A DNA stretch of 64,000 nt from Chiayiivirga flava (GTDB lineage: Bacteria; Pseudomonadota; Gammaproteobacteria; Xanthomonadales; Xanthomonadaceae), in assembly GCF_014202825.1 (NCBI RefSeq), contig NZ_JACHHP010000007.1, forward strand, positions 62,001 to 126,000, read 5' to 3'. Shown piece by piece: positions 1 to 9,693 of the stretch; position 1 is the stretch's first letter; each line of letters opens with the position of its first letter. A model generated the notes under the pieces. It saw only the letters and a list, made by a program, of their open reading frames with translations, was not told the DNA's origin and did no database searches. Made by a program: the position numbers and the translations under genes.

Positions 1-654
1 ATGGCCGAAGCCGAGCCCGAGCTCGCCAAGTTCGACACCGAGATCGCGCCGCAGCTGCCGATGTGGATCGGCATGGGCCAGGGCTTCGCGATGCAGTCGG
101 TGAACGCCAACGCCGACATGACGCCGGAGCAGAAGAAGCAGGCCAGCGACGTCATCACCGCGATGGTGGCGTGGCTGCAGGGCGTGAAGCTCAGCGACCG
201 CGCGCTGGTCAAGCAGGCGATCGGCGAGGCGGTGGAGACCGCGCGTGCAATCGATCTCAAGACGCTCGACGAAGCCCGCGCACTCGAATTCGAGCCGGCG
301 ATGGCGAAGTTCGGCATCGCGTTCGAGGGCGTCAAGGACATCCTCAAGGTCTACGGCCTCGATCTGAACCAGACTTTCGACAGCGTCAAGGCGAGCGTCG
401 TGTCCGAAACCGGCGACACGGCCAAGGTGAAGGTCGACTACACGCTGTTCGGACAGCAGCTGTCGACGGTGTCGGACATGGTCAAGATCGACGACCGCTG
501 GTACGGCAAGGACACCATCGCGCAGATCGAGAAGGAGCTTGCTCCGGCGCCGGCCGACGCCGCGCCCGACGCGATGGGCGAGCCGATGGACGACGCCGCG
601 CCGCTCGACGGCCAGCCCGAGGCCGCGCCGGCCGACGCCGCAACGCAGGAGTAA
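1..654 (+). CDS. Hypothetical protein, probably 5'-truncated by the window edge
   Basis: An open frame begins at base 1 with ATG and runs to a TAA at 652-654 (217 residues visible). The first codon coincides with the window edge, so the true start and any signal peptide or lipobox may lie upstream. The visible part is mostly helical and acidic. A beta-rich stretch around residues 135-170 (VKVDYTLFG, DDRWYGKD) looks like the folded end of a small periplasmic domain. The last 40 residues are an Ala/Pro/Asp-rich low-complexity tail. I do not recognise the family. It is followed after 77 bp by plsB on the same strand, with no visible functional link. Codon use matches the neighbouring core genes. 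Confidence 0.6.
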   Translation: MAEAEPELAKFDTEIAPQLPMWIGMGQGFAMQSVNANADMTPEQKKQASDVITAMVAWLQGVKLSDRALVKQAIGEAVETARAIDLKTLDEARALEFEPAMAKFGIAFEGVKDILKVYGLDLNQTFDSVKASVVSETGDTAKVKVDYTLFGQQLSTVSDMVKIDDRWYGKDTIAQIEKELAPAPADAAPDAMGEPMDDAAPLDGQPEAAPADAATQE

Positions 655-731
655 GCCCGACGGCGCCCGCCGGGCCCCGCCCGGCGCGTGCCACGGACGT
701 CGCGCGCCGCAACGCGCGACGCGGGTGACCG

Positions 732-3275
732 ATGACGATGCAACCCTCCGACGGCCGCACGCCGCCGCCCTGGCTGTTCCGCGTGCTCGGCAAGCTCGCC
801 GCGCCGTGGCTTGCCATCCGCCGCGAGCCGCCCGGTGCGGGCGCGGATCTCGTGCGTCCGGACCTGCCGATCTGCTACGTGATCGAGCGCTACGGGCTCT
901 CGAACGCGCTGATCCTCGAACAGTCGTGCCGCGAGGCCGGACTGCCGTCGCCGCTGGTCGCGATGCCGGTCGGCGACCTCGTCGGCCGCCGCCGCGCGCT
1001 GATCGCGCTGTCGCGCCGCCAGGGCTACTGGTTCGGGCGGCCGCGCAACCGCACCCATTCCGAAGGCCTCGCGCGCCTTGTCGCGCGGCTCAACGACGAT
1101 CCGTCGCTCGACGTGCAGATCGTGCCCGTCTCGATCTTCGTCGGGCGCGCGCCGGACCGGCAGTCGGGCTGGTTCCGCGTGCTGTTCGCGGAGAACTGGG
1201 GCGTGGTCGGACGGTTCCGCCGCTTCCTCGCGATCGTGCTCAACGGCCGCCACACCATCGTGCAGTTCTCGCCGCCCGTGTCGATGCGCGAGGTGCTGCA
1301 GCACGACCTCACGCCGGAACGCAACGTGCGCAAGATCGCGCGCGTGCTGCGTGCGCACTTCCGCCGCATCCGCACCGCCGTCATCGGCCCGGACTTGTCG
1401 CACCGCCGCACGCTGGTGGACGGCGTGCTCGCGTCCGATCCGGTGCGCCGCGCCATCGCCGATCTCGCGCGCAAGGAAAACACCAACTACGCGCAGGCCT
1501 GGCGCCGCGCGCATCGCGACGCGATGGAGGTGGCGGCGGACTATTCGCACACCGTGGTGCGCTCGCTCTCGTTCGTGCTGACGCCGTTCTGGAACAAGAT
1601 CTACCGCGGCGTCACCACGCACCACTTCGACGGACTCAAGCAGAACGCGCCCGGGCACGAAGTGATCTACGTGCCGTGCCATCGCAGCCACATCGACTAC
1701 CTGCTGCTCTCGTACCTGCTCTACGTCAACGGCATCGTGCCGCCGCACATCGCGGCCGGCGTCAACCTCAATCTGCCGGTGGTCGGCTCGCTGCTGCGTC
1801 GCGGCGGCGCGTTTTTCCTGCGCCGCAGTTTCAAGTCGAACGCGCTGTACTCGGCCGTGTTCAGCGAATACGTCGGTACGCTGATCGGGCAGGGCGTTTC
1901 GATCGAATACTTCATCGAGGGCGGCCGCTCGCGCACCGGTCGCCTGCTCGCGCCCAAGTCCGGCATGCTGGCGATGACGCTGCGCGCCTACCTGCGCCAG
2001 CCGCGCCGGCCGGTGCTGTTCCAGCCGGTGTACATCGGCTACGAGCAGCTGATGGAAGGCAAGAGCTACCTCGACGAACTCAGCGGCCGGCCAAAGCAGA
2101 AGGAAACCATCTGGGCGCTGCTGCGCGGCGTCGCGGGCGTGTTGCGGCACAACTACGGCAAGGTGGCGGTGAGTTTCGGCGAGCCGATCCTGCTCGACGA
2201 CATCCTCGCCACGCATGCGCCGGACTGGCGCGAGCGGCGCGGCGAACTCGACGCCAAGCCGCCGTGGTTCGGCGATGCGGTGGACGATCTCGCACAGCGC
2301 ATCCAGGTCAACATCAACCGCGCCGCGGACGTGAACCCGATCAACCTGCTCGCGGTGGCGCTGCTGTCCACGCCCAAGTACGCGATGGCCGAAAGCGACC
2401 TGCTTGCGCAACTGGAGCTGTCCAAGGCATTGCTCGAAGCGGTGCCGTATTCGGATCGCGTGACCGTCACGCCGCTGTCGCCGGCGGAGATCGTCGCCTA
2501 CGGTGAAGAGGTGAAGGTGCTCACCCGCACCCGCCATCCGCTCGGCGACGTGCTGTCGCTGGACGGCGAACAGGCGGTCCTGCAGAGTTATTTCCGCAAC
2601 AACGTGCTGCACCTGTTCGCGTGTGCCGCGTGGGTGGCGTGCTGCTTCCAGAACAGCCGCCGCATGAGCCAGGCCGGCATCCTGCGACTGGGCAAGCTCG
2701 TGTATCCGTTCATCCAGCGCGAGCTGTTCCTGCCGTGGAACGAGGAACAGTTCGGCGAGCACCTGCAGGCGACGATCGCCGTGCTCGCCGAACGCGGGCT
2801 GATCGCGTTCGATCCCGAATCGGGCCAGCTGCAGCGCGGTCCGGGGCAGACCGACGAAGTCTTCCAGCTGCGCGCCATCGCGCATTCGCTGCTGCAGGCG
2901 TTCGAGCGGTACTACATCGCGATCGCCGTGCTGGTGAAGAACGGCTCGGGCGCGGTCAGCGCGGGCGAGCTCGAAAATCTGTGCCATCTGACCGCGCAGC
3001 GACTGTCGCTGCTGTACTCGCAAAGCGCGCCGGAGTTCTTCGACCGCTCGCTGTTCCGCGGATTCATCGCCACGCTGCGCGAACTCGAATTCGTGCGCGT
3101 GGGCGAGAACGGCAAGCTCGTCTACAGCGAGCGGCTGGAGGCCTGGGCGAAGGATTCGAAGATCATCCTCTCGCGCGAATTGCGCCAGGCGATCCTCAAG
3201 ATCACGCCGGACATGGCGCGGGAAGTGGCGGAGCCGCCGGCGCTGCCGGTCGAGGGCGTGGAGCCGCGCGAGTAG
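732..3275 (+). CDS. plsB: Glycerol-3-phosphate 1-O-acyltransferase PlsB
   Basis: Transfers an acyl group from acyl-CoA or acyl-ACP to position 1 of glycerol 3-phosphate, the first step of membrane phospholipid synthesis at the inner membrane. The 847-residue product is close to the E. coli enzyme (about 807). The acyltransferase block I motif HX4D is present as HRSHID (H317-D322). The glycerol-phosphate-binding block with GGRSRTGR lies near residue 397, followed by the block with PVYIGYE near residue 434. The long C-terminal extension is typical of PlsB rather than PlsC. The ATG at 732 follows a weak ribosome site. The gene stands alone and ends before a REP pair. Long antisense frames across it are codon-bias shadows. 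Confidence 0.97.
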   Translation: MTMQPSDGRTPPPWLFRVLGKLAAPWLAIRREPPGAGADLVRPDLPICYVIERYGLSNALILEQSCREAGLPSPLVAMPVGDLVGRRRALIALSRRQGYWFGRPRNRTHSEGLARLVARLNDDPSLDVQIVPVSIFVGRAPDRQSGWFRVLFAENWGVVGRFRRFLAIVLNGRHTIVQFSPPVSMREVLQHDLTPERNVRKIARVLRAHFRRIRTAVIGPDLSHRRTLVDGVLASDPVRRAIADLARKENTNYAQAWRRAHRDAMEVAADYSHTVVRSLSFVLTPFWNKIYRGVTTHHFDGLKQNAPGHEVIYVPCHRSHIDYLLLSYLLYVNGIVPPHIAAGVNLNLPVVGSLLRRGGAFFLRRSFKSNALYSAVFSEYVGTLIGQGVSIEYFIEGGRSRTGRLLAPKSGMLAMTLRAYLRQPRRPVLFQPVYIGYEQLMEGKSYLDELSGRPKQKETIWALLRGVAGVLRHNYGKVAVSFGEPILLDDILATHAPDWRERRGELDAKPPWFGDAVDDLAQRIQVNINRAADVNPINLLAVALLSTPKYAMAESDLLAQLELSKALLEAVPYSDRVTVTPLSPAEIVAYGEEVKVLTRTRHPLGDVLSLDGEQAVLQSYFRNNVLHLFACAAWVACCFQNSRRMSQAGILRLGKLVYPFIQRELFLPWNEEQFGEHLQATIAVLAERGLIAFDPESGQLQRGPGQTDEVFQLRAIAHSLLQAFERYYIAIAVLVKNGSGAVSAGELENLCHLTAQRLSLLYSQSAPEFFDRSLFRGFIATLRELEFVRVGENGKLVYSERLEAWAKDSKIILSRELRQAILKITPDMAREVAEPPALPVEGVEPRE

Positions 3276-3309
3276 CGGGGTGTTGGGCCAGGCTGGTGGG
3301 AGGGAGAGC

Positions 3310-3485
3310 ACCCCCTTCCGCCTACCGGCACCTTCCCCCGCTGCGCGGGAGAAGGACTGCTTCGGTCTGCGTTTCGCTGGCGCCGTGGGCCGCGATTCGA
3401 TGATCTGCCATCGCGATCGCCAACTTCATCGGAGTTCCCTTCTCCCGCTTGCGGGGGAAGGTGCCGACAGGCGGAAGGGGTGCGG
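3310..3485. repeat. REP-like palindromic element pair (inverted copies)
   Basis: Two inverted copies of a GC-rich unit face each other across about 80 bp. Each consists of a hairpin (CTTCCCCCGCTGCGCGGGAGAAG at 3332-3354 and its counterpart at 3440-3460) followed by a CGGCA..GGCGGAAGGGG tail. The same unit recurs at 13.9, 28.5, 32.8, 40.9-41.5 and 44.2 kb, always outside or at the ends of genes. The arrangement is that of a bacterial interspersed REP doublet. It sits between the convergent ends of plsB and the YdcH-like gene and could act as a bidirectional transcript end. Confidence 0.8.
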
Positions 3486-3494
3486 CCTTCCGGC

Positions 3495-3701
3495 TCAGGC
3501 ATCCAGATCCGGAATCAGCCGGCTCTCGAGCACCGCGATCATGTCCTTGATCCGCAGCTTGCGCTTCTTCAGCCGCCGCAGCTGCAGCTCGTCGGTGCGG
3601 ATATCGGCCGAGATTTTCTCGATGGCGACATCCAGATCCCGGTGTTCGAGCTTCAGATCGGCGAGCTGGCGCGCGATGTCGCCGGTGTCCAACGTCTGCA
3701 T
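3495..3701 (-). CDS. YdcH family protein (DUF465)
   Basis: A 68-residue, highly charged, fully helical protein. It has the YdcH/DUF465 pattern: an N-terminal helix with heptad spacing (LADLKLEHRDLDVAIEKI), a short turn, then a basic segment LRRLKKRKLRIKDMI near residues 41-54 that contains the conserved KKRKLxxKD core. The family has no established biochemical role and is probably a small coiled-coil protein. The ATG at 3701 is the only in-frame Met near the conserved region. The much longer open frame upstream of it on this strand overlaps ttcA and is a shadow. It is transcribed convergently with plsB, and the REP pair separates the two stop codons. Confidence 0.9.
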   Translation of the reverse strand: MQTLDTGDIARQLADLKLEHRDLDVAIEKISADIRTDELQLRRLKKRKLRIKDMIAVLESRLIPDLDA

Positions 3702-3800
3702 GCGGCCTCCGCGGTGGCCGCACCAGCTTAGCCCGGATGCCGGGGTGCGGGTAAGCGGTACAATGGCCGACTCGCCGCCGTCGCAGCGCCCCCGTCCGCC

Positions 3801-4718
3801 ATGACCGTCGCCCGCAAACTCGAATTCGAACAGCACAAGCTCGCCAAGCGGCTGCGCCGGCAGGTGGGGCAGGCGATCGCCGATTTCGGCATGATCGAGG
3901 CCGGCGACAAGGTGATGGTGTGCCTGTCCGGCGGCAAGGACAGCCACGTGATGCTCGATGTCCTGCTGCAACTGCGGGCGAAGGCGCCGGTGCCGTTCGA
4001 GCTGGTCGCCGTGAACCTCGACCAGAAGCAGCCGGGCTTCCCCGAGCACGTGCTGCCGCAGTACCTGCAGTCGCGCGGGGTGCGCTTCACCATCATCGAG
4101 CAGGACACCTACTCGGTGGTCAAGCGCGTGATTCCCGAGGGCAAGACGATGTGCTCGCTGTGCTCGCGCCTGCGGCGCGGCGCGCTGTACACGCACGCGG
4201 CCGAACACGGGTTCACCAAGATCGCGCTCGGGCACCACCGCGACGACATCGCCGCGACGTTCCTGATGAATCTCTTCCACCACGCCAAGCTCGCGTCGAT
4301 GCCGCCGAAGCTGCTCAGCGACGACGGCAGGCACGTCGTCATCCGGCCGCTGGCGTATTGCCGCGAGAGCGACATCGCGACGTACGCCGGCGCGCGCGAA
4401 TTCCCGATCATCCCGTGCACGCTGTGCGGCTCGCAGGAAAACCTGCAGCGCAAGCAGGTCGGCAAGCTGCTGCAGCAATGGGAGCGCGAGTCACCCGGCC
4501 GCATCGACCAGATCGTGCGCGCGCTCGGCGATGTGCGGCCGTCGCAGCTCGCGGACCGCACGCTGTTCGATTTCCATGCGCTCGGCCGTCGCAGCGATGC
4601 GCCGTCGCCGGACGTGCACGCCTGGCTCGCCGGCGAGCCGCACGGCGACGATGGCGCGAACGATGCGGCGTCGATCGCGTCGCAACCTCTGCGAATCCTC
4701 GACGCGACACTCGTGTAG
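3801..4718 (+). CDS. ttcA: tRNA 2-thiocytidine biosynthesis protein TtcA
   Basis: ATP- and Fe-S-dependent enzyme that installs 2-thiocytidine at position 32 of certain tRNAs. The PP-loop motif SGGKDS lies at residues 43-48. The two CxxC pairs that hold the iron-sulfur cluster are CSLC (C118, C121) and CTLC (C206, C209). GHHRDD near 145-149 is the second conserved ATP-binding block. The length of 305 residues is normal for the family. The tail after about residue 270 is low in conservation. Start ATG at 3801. The gene is divergent from the YdcH-like gene, so a promoter must lie in 3702-3800, where no strong box is evident. Confidence 0.97.
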   Translation: MTVARKLEFEQHKLAKRLRRQVGQAIADFGMIEAGDKVMVCLSGGKDSHVMLDVLLQLRAKAPVPFELVAVNLDQKQPGFPEHVLPQYLQSRGVRFTIIEQDTYSVVKRVIPEGKTMCSLCSRLRRGALYTHAAEHGFTKIALGHHRDDIAATFLMNLFHHAKLASMPPKLLSDDGRHVVIRPLAYCRESDIATYAGAREFPIIPCTLCGSQENLQRKQVGKLLQQWERESPGRIDQIVRALGDVRPSQLADRTLFDFHALGRRSDAPSPDVHAWLAGEPHGDDGANDAASIASQPLRILDATLV

Positions 4719-4820
4719 TTCGTTTCTCGGCGCGCGCTGCCGCATGCGGCGATCGCGGCGCGTCAAACGGCCCGACGCCGCAGCCCGCCTTTTCCTCTCC
4801 GTTTTCGGCTCCCGGATCCC

Positions 4821-5732
4821 ATGCTTTTCAAGAACCTGACCCTGTTCCGCTTTCCGTCGTCGCTGCGTGCAACGCTCGAATCGCTCGACGAGCAGCTGCC
4901 GAACGCCGCGCTCAAACCGCTCGGCGCGCTCGAATTCTCCACGCGCGGCTTCGTCTCGCCGTTCGGCCGCGGCGAGGAGCAGCTCTCGCACCGTGTCGGC
5001 GACTGCATCCTGCTGGCGCTCGGCGGCGAGGACAAACTGCTGCCGGCGGCGGTGGTGAACGAAGCGCTCGCGCAGAAGCTCGACGCCGTCCGCGAGCGCG
5101 AAGGCCGCAATCCCGGCGGGCGCGAACGCAAGCGGCTCAAGGACGAGGTGCTGACCGACCTGCTGCCGCGCGCGTTCGCGCGGCCGTCGCGGCTCGCCGG
5201 CTACATCGATCTCGGCCTCGGTTGGCTGGTGGTGGACACGTCCAGCCGCAAGTCGGCCGAAGGTTTCGTTACCGCGATCCGCGAAGCGCTCGGTTCGTTT
5301 CCGGCGCTGCCGGTGAACGCCGAATCGAGCCCGCGTGCGCTGCTCACCGGCTGGATCGGCGGCGAACCGCTGCCGGACGGATTCCTGCTCGGCGACGAAT
5401 GCGAGCTGCGCGACCCGGTCGACGCCGGCGCCGTGGTCAAGTGCAAGAACCAGGAGCTCGACAGCGACGAGATCCGCGAGCACCTGAAGGCCGGCAAGCA
5501 GGGCTTCCAGCTCGGGCTCACGTTCGAGGACCGGCTCGGCTTCGTGCTGTCCGAGGACCTCGTCATCCGCAAGCTGCGTTTCCTCGAAACCGCCACCGAG
5601 GCGCTGGAGCGCGACGAACGCGATTCGCTGCGGGCCGAGATCGACGCGACGTTCGCGCTCATGACCGGCGAACTCAAGCGGCTGCTGCAGCGGCTCGAAA
5701 CCGAGCTGTCGTTCAGTGCCGCGGATGCGTGA
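4821..5732 (+). CDS. rdgC: Recombination-associated protein RdgC
   Basis: DNA-binding protein that forms a ring dimer around double-stranded DNA and restrains RecA filament formation. The 303 residues equal the E. coli length. The N-terminal MLFKNLTLFRF block, the GR..EEQLSHRVGD.ILLALGGEDKLLP region (residues about 52-77) and the KCKNQELDSDEIREHLKAGK region (about 208-227) are family hallmarks. Start ATG at 4821. The 102-bp gap after ttcA shows no obvious terminator, so cotranscription with ttcA is possible. Confidence 0.96.
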   Translation: MLFKNLTLFRFPSSLRATLESLDEQLPNAALKPLGALEFSTRGFVSPFGRGEEQLSHRVGDCILLALGGEDKLLPAAVVNEALAQKLDAVREREGRNPGGRERKRLKDEVLTDLLPRAFARPSRLAGYIDLGLGWLVVDTSSRKSAEGFVTAIREALGSFPALPVNAESSPRALLTGWIGGEPLPDGFLLGDECELRDPVDAGAVVKCKNQELDSDEIREHLKAGKQGFQLGLTFEDRLGFVLSEDLVIRKLRFLETATEALERDERDSLRAEIDATFALMTGELKRLLQRLETELSFSAADA

Positions 5733-5826
5733 CGCCGCCGGCTGAGCGCGCGTGGCGGCGTCGCGCGCCGACGCTGCCGCCGGCCGGGCTGTTTTTCGGG
5801 CCGCGGCTGCGGCAAGCTGCCGGCCC

Positions 5827-6615
5827 ATGTCGCTGCTGCAACGCCTGATCGCCCGCCCCCCGCCGCCCCGCACCGCGGCGCGCGTGGCCGTCGCCACCGA
5901 GTTGCCGGGCGGCGACGAGGTGGACGTGCTCTGGGTGCGCGATCCGCGCGCGCGACGCCTGCGCCTGCTCGTGTCCGAGCGCGGTGCGCGCCTGACCGTG
6001 CCGCTGCGTGCGTCGCAGCGCGAGGCGCAGCAGTTCCTCGACGTGAACCTGCCGTGGCTCGCGGCGCAGCTGGCACGGCGTGCCGCGCGCGATGTGCGGC
6101 CGGCGTTCGGCCGCGGCGATCCGGGCCCGCTGCCGCTGCGCGGGCAGTTGCGTCCGCTGGAATGGCGCGAGGCGCGGTTGCTGCGGATCGAGGAGCGCGA
6201 CGGCAGCATCGTCATCCAGGCGCCGCCCGCGGCAAGCGACGCGATGGTCCGCCGCGCACTGCGCGATTTCTACATCGCGCAGGCGCGCCGCGATGTCGGC
6301 CGCTGGCTGCCGGCGTACATGCCGGGCTTGCCGCGCGCGCCGCGCTCGGTGCGCTTCCGGCCGCTGTCCTCGCTGTGGGGATCGCTGAGCCCCTCGGACG
6401 CGGTGTCGCTGGATCTTGCGCTGGTGCTCGGTCCGCCTGCGGCGTTCGAGTACGTGCTGGTGCACGAGCTGTGTCACCTCATCCATCCGAACCATTCGCG
6501 CGCGTTCTGGCGCGAGGTGGAACTGCGCTGCCCGCAGTGGCGCGCGCTGCGCGCGTGGTTTCGCGGCGACGGGCTCGCGCTCAAGGCCGAGATGAAGCGG
6601 CTGGTCGGACCGTAG
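5827..6615 (+). CDS. YgjP-like zinc metallopeptidase domain protein (M48-type)
   Basis: Probable cytoplasmic zinc-dependent peptidase of the YgjP/DUF45 family. The active site is H213-E214-L-C-H217 followed by PNHS (H223), giving the HExxH..H pattern of this family. The start was set at the ATG at 5827 (262 residues), where family similarity begins; the frame stays open further upstream but that part is Ala/Arg-rich shadow. The N-terminal half contains the beta-rich RRLRLLVSERGARLTVP segment typical of YgjP. The substrate is unknown. The gene converges with the downstream alpha/beta hydrolase, with only 2 bp between the stops. Confidence 0.88.
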   Translation: MSLLQRLIARPPPPRTAARVAVATELPGGDEVDVLWVRDPRARRLRLLVSERGARLTVPLRASQREAQQFLDVNLPWLAAQLARRAARDVRPAFGRGDPGPLPLRGQLRPLEWREARLLRIEERDGSIVIQAPPAASDAMVRRALRDFYIAQARRDVGRWLPAYMPGLPRAPRSVRFRPLSSLWGSLSPSDAVSLDLALVLGPPAAFEYVLVHELCHLIHPNHSRAFWREVELRCPQWRALRAWFRGDGLALKAEMKRLVGP

Positions 6616-6617
6616 CG

Positions 6618-7463
6618 TCAGTCGAGAAAGGTGCGGATGGCGGCCGCCACGGGCGCCGGGTTTTCCATGTGCAGGTGGTGGTTGCCGGGCAGCTCCACCA
6701 CGCGGATGTCCGCGATGCAGGCCAGGCGTTGCGCCCGGACCTGCGGATCGAAGGCGACGAAGGGCGGATCGGCCGCGATCGCGAGCGTGGGGCAGGCGAT
6801 GCCGCGCAGCCAGGCGAGCACGGTGTCCTCCTCGAAGCGCGAGGCGGAGCTGATCCGCAGGCGTGCATCGATGCGCAGCGCGACGCCGTCGGCGGTGTCG
6901 ACGAGGTTGCGCTCCATCAGCAACCGCGCCACCGGTTCGGACAGGCCGCCCGCCTGGCGGCGCGCGGCGATCGCGGACCGCGCGTCCGGAAACACGCGAC
7001 GGCGCTGCGGATCGTAGTCTTCGCGTTCGCGCAGCGCGGTGCGCAGCTGCTCCAGCGCGCCGGTGCGGCGGCGCGACACCGGACCGGCCGATTCGATCAT
7101 CACCAGCCGCTCCACGCGCTCCGGCCAGGCCGCGGCAAACACGCTGGCCACGGCGCCGCCCATCGAGTGGCCGACGAGCGTGCAGCGGTCCCAGCCCAGG
7201 TCGCGCAGCGCGGCGGCGACATCGTCGAGGTGGTCGAGAAGCGGATACCAGCCGTGCGGCGGGCGATGTGCGGACTGGCCGTGGCCGGCGAAATCCAGTG
7301 CCACCCAGTCGTACTGCGGCAGCTGGGCGGCGAGCGGCGCGAAGCTCGCGGCGTTGTCGAGCCAGCCATGCAGGGCCAGCACGCGCCGGCCGCCGGGTGT
7401 GCCGCCGCGCACGGCGGCAAGATCGCGGCCGTCGGGATCCAGCCGCAGCGCGTGTCCGGTCAT
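6618..7463 (-). CDS. Alpha/beta hydrolase
   Basis: Serine hydrolase of the alpha/beta fold (281 residues). The oxyanion-hole region LHGWLDN lies at 31-37, the nucleophile elbow GHSMGG at 98-103 (S100), and the catalytic His in PGNHHLHMENP near the C-terminus. The substrate cannot be deduced; the closest familiar group is small esterases with the LHGWLDNAASF signature. The ATG at 7463 overlaps the hemH stop as ATGA, indicating translational coupling and an operon hemH-hydrolase. Confidence 0.9.
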   Translation of the reverse strand: MTGHALRLDPDGRDLAAVRGGTPGGRRVLALHGWLDNAASFAPLAAQLPQYDWVALDFAGHGQSAHRPPHGWYPLLDHLDDVAAALRDLGWDRCTLVGHSMGGAVASVFAAAWPERVERLVMIESAGPVSRRRTGALEQLRTALREREDYDPQRRRVFPDARSAIAARRQAGGLSEPVARLLMERNLVDTADGVALRIDARLRISSASRFEEDTVLAWLRGIACPTLAIAADPPFVAFDPQVRAQRLACIADIRVVELPGNHHLHMENPAPVAAAIRTFLD

Positions 7464-8512
7464 CCGTGCGGCGCGAATTCGGGCCAGCCGCCGCCGTGGC
7501 GGCGGATCAGCCGGGCGAGGGTGGCGATGTGGTCGGCGCGGTCGTTGAGCGCCGGGATGTAGCGCAGGTGTTCGCCGCCCGCTTCCTCGAAGAACTCCGC
7601 GTTCTGCATCGCGACTTCCTCGAGCGTTTCCAGGCAGTCGACGGCAAATCCGGGGCACACCACGTCGAGCGACCGCACGCCTGCGCGGCCCAGCGCCTTC
7701 ACCGTTTCGTCGGTGTACGGCTGCAGCCACGGCTCGCGGCCGACGCGCGACTGGAAGCTTAGTTGCCAGGCGTCGTCCGGCAGCGCCAGGCGCTGAACGA
7801 TGGCGGCGGCCGAGGCGCGGCACTGGTCTTCGTACGGGTCGCCGCGGCGCACATAGCGCTGCGGAATGCCGTGGAACGAAAACAGCAATTTCTCGCCGCG
7901 CGGGTGCGTGGCCCAGTGCTCGCGGATCGACGCGGCCACGGCATCGGCCCAGGCCGGCTCGGCGTGGTAGTCCGCGATGAAGCGCAATTCCGGCACGCGC
8001 CGCCAGCGGCGCAGTTCGTCGACCACCGCGTCGAACACCGAGGCGGCCGTGGATGCCGAATACTGCGGATACATCGGCAGCACGATCAGCCGGCGCAGGC
8101 CCGCGTCGCGCAGTTCGCGCAGCACGCTTGCCACCGACGGATTGCCGTAGCGCATGGCGAGCCGAACGGTGAGTTCCGGCGCATCGGCGCGCAGCGCGGC
8201 GCCGAGTCCGGCGGTGACCGCGTCGCTGAGCACGCGCAGCGGCGAGCCGGCCGGCGTCCAGATCGCGCGGTAGGCCTTGGCCGAGCGCGACGGTCGCAGT
8301 GGCAGGATCACGCCGTAGAGGATCGGCAGCCACAGCGCACGCGGAAGTTCGACCACGCGCGGATCGCCGAGGAATTCGCGCAGGTAACGGCGCACCGAAC
8401 GGGTGTCGGGGGCATCCGGCGTGCCGAGGTTGACCAGCAGCACGGCGCATTCGCGCCCGGCGGGCGACGCGGTCACGGACACGGTGGCGGGCGTGGGATT
8501 CGGGGCGGGCAT
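7460..8512 (-). CDS. hemH: Ferrochelatase HemH
   Basis: Inserts ferrous iron into protoporphyrin IX, the last step of heme synthesis. The product has 350 residues using the ATG at 8512; the frame extends 11 codons further upstream without family similarity. The catalytic metal-binding residues are visible: H214 in FSFHGIP and E295 in DCLETLEE. LLVNLGTP near residues 25-32 is the family's N-terminal signature. The final GDPYEDQC..  segment near 225-231 is also conserved. No cysteines suggesting a 2Fe-2S C-terminus are present, as usual in gammaproteobacteria. First gene of a two-gene operon. Confidence 0.97.
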   Translation of the reverse strand: MPAPNPTPATVSVTASPAGRECAVLLVNLGTPDAPDTRSVRRYLREFLGDPRVVELPRALWLPILYGVILPLRPSRSAKAYRAIWTPAGSPLRVLSDAVTAGLGAALRADAPELTVRLAMRYGNPSVASVLRELRDAGLRRLIVLPMYPQYSASTAASVFDAVVDELRRWRRVPELRFIADYHAEPAWADAVAASIREHWATHPRGEKLLFSFHGIPQRYVRRGDPYEDQCRASAAAIVQRLALPDDAWQLSFQSRVGREPWLQPYTDETVKALGRAGVRSLDVVCPGFAVDCLETLEEVAMQNAEFFEEAGGEHLRYIPALNDRADHIATLARLIRRHGGGWPEFAPHG

Positions 8513-8650
8513 GGGTCCGGTCGGCAGGCCCCGACCGGCACCCAAATCAGGCCGCTAAGGCCTTGATCCAGTGCGAATCCTGAGGCATTCTGGAGGCAGC
8601 GCCCGACGAGGCGCATGACGATTGCCATACTACTAGAAGGACGACGTTCG

Positions 8651-9577
8651 ATGCGTCCCCTGCACGGTCGGCTCCTCGCCGGCCTCCTTGCGTGTGTGTC
8701 CACGGCGGCGCTGGCCGAGCCCGTGGGATACGCCGTGGGGTTCGATTCGCTGTACCGGATCGACCTGGGCACGGGCCAGGCCACGCTGGTCGGGCCGCTC
8801 GGGTACATCGACGTGGAAGGCCTCGCCATCTCGCCGGGCGGACAACTGTTTGCAGTGGCCGATGCCGGCGCGGTGCCGCCGGCGAACGACCAGACCGATT
8901 TCCTGCTGCGCATCGATCCGGCCACCGGCACCGCCACCGCCGTGGGACAGATGACCGCGCTGGCAGGCGCCGGCACCGGCACCTTCGGCGAACTCGACTA
9001 CGGCCTCGCGTTCACCTGCAGCGGCCAATTGTGGCTCTCCTCGGACACCACGGGCCAGCTGTGGGAGGTGGATCCCGACACCGCCCAGACGCGGCCCGTC
9101 GGCACCATCGGTGCCGCGATCAGCGGTCTCGCCGGGCGCGGCGACGCGTTGTACGGCCTGAGCATCGATGGCAACGAGACGCTGTACCGCATCAGCACGG
9201 CCACCGCACAGGCCACCGCGATCGGCCCGATCGGCCTGCCGGACCGCGTCTTCGACGCGGGCCTGGACTTCGACGGCGCCGGTCGCCTGTGGGCCACGAT
9301 CGACTACCTGACCCCGCCCACCGGCATCCCGCCGCTGCGCAACGATATCGCGCGCCTGGACCCGATGACCGGCGCCGTGCTCGAACTGCGCATCGTCAAC
9401 GGTGCCGGCACCGACATCGACACCGTGCAGATGGAAGGGCTCGCGGTCGCGGCGCCCGGGGGCTGCGGCCCGCGCTTCCTGCCGCAGCCGAACGAGATTC
9501 CCGGTCCGTCGCTGCCGCTGCTGCTGGTTCTCGGCGCGGTACTCGCGCTCGCGGGCCGTCGCGCGCTGATCGCCTGA
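8651..9577 (+). CDS. Secreted beta-propeller-like protein with IPTL/PEP-CTERM-type sorting tail
   Basis: The ATG at 8651 is preceded by AGAAGG at 8635-8640 and starts an N-terminal signal peptide (RPLHGRLLAGLLACVSTAALA). The body repeats units of about 45 residues with patterns such as LYRIDLGTGQATLVG, LLRIDPATGTATAVG and LYRISTATAQATAIG. These resemble blades of a beta-propeller like those in DUF4394/NHL-type exported proteins. The C-terminus has Pro-rich EIPGPSLP, a hydrophobic helix and RR. That layout matches exosortase/archaeosortase-type sorting signals (IPTL- or PEP-CTERM family); the exact class is uncertain. Likely delivered to the cell surface. Stand-alone gene, divergent from hemH. 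Confidence 0.75.
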   Translation: MRPLHGRLLAGLLACVSTAALAEPVGYAVGFDSLYRIDLGTGQATLVGPLGYIDVEGLAISPGGQLFAVADAGAVPPANDQTDFLLRIDPATGTATAVGQMTALAGAGTGTFGELDYGLAFTCSGQLWLSSDTTGQLWEVDPDTAQTRPVGTIGAAISGLAGRGDALYGLSIDGNETLYRISTATAQATAIGPIGLPDRVFDAGLDFDGAGRLWATIDYLTPPTGIPPLRNDIARLDPMTGAVLELRIVNGAGTDIDTVQMEGLAVAAPGGCGPRFLPQPNEIPGPSLPLLLVLGAVLALAGRRALIA

Positions 9578-9693
9578 CTGCAAGATCGCTGATCGCTCGC
9601 CCGGGCCGGGCTAAGACGGGATTCATTCGGCGCGGCCGATACTGCGGCTCTGCCGCGGCACGCGGCTGCCCCTCGTCCGGAGTACCCCACCGC

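Noticed and set aside
438-3311. Long minus-strand open frame (957 residues) opposite plsB
   Set aside because: Arg/His/Ala-rich translation with no family pattern. It is antisense to a clear plsB gene and is a shadow of high-G+C codon bias.
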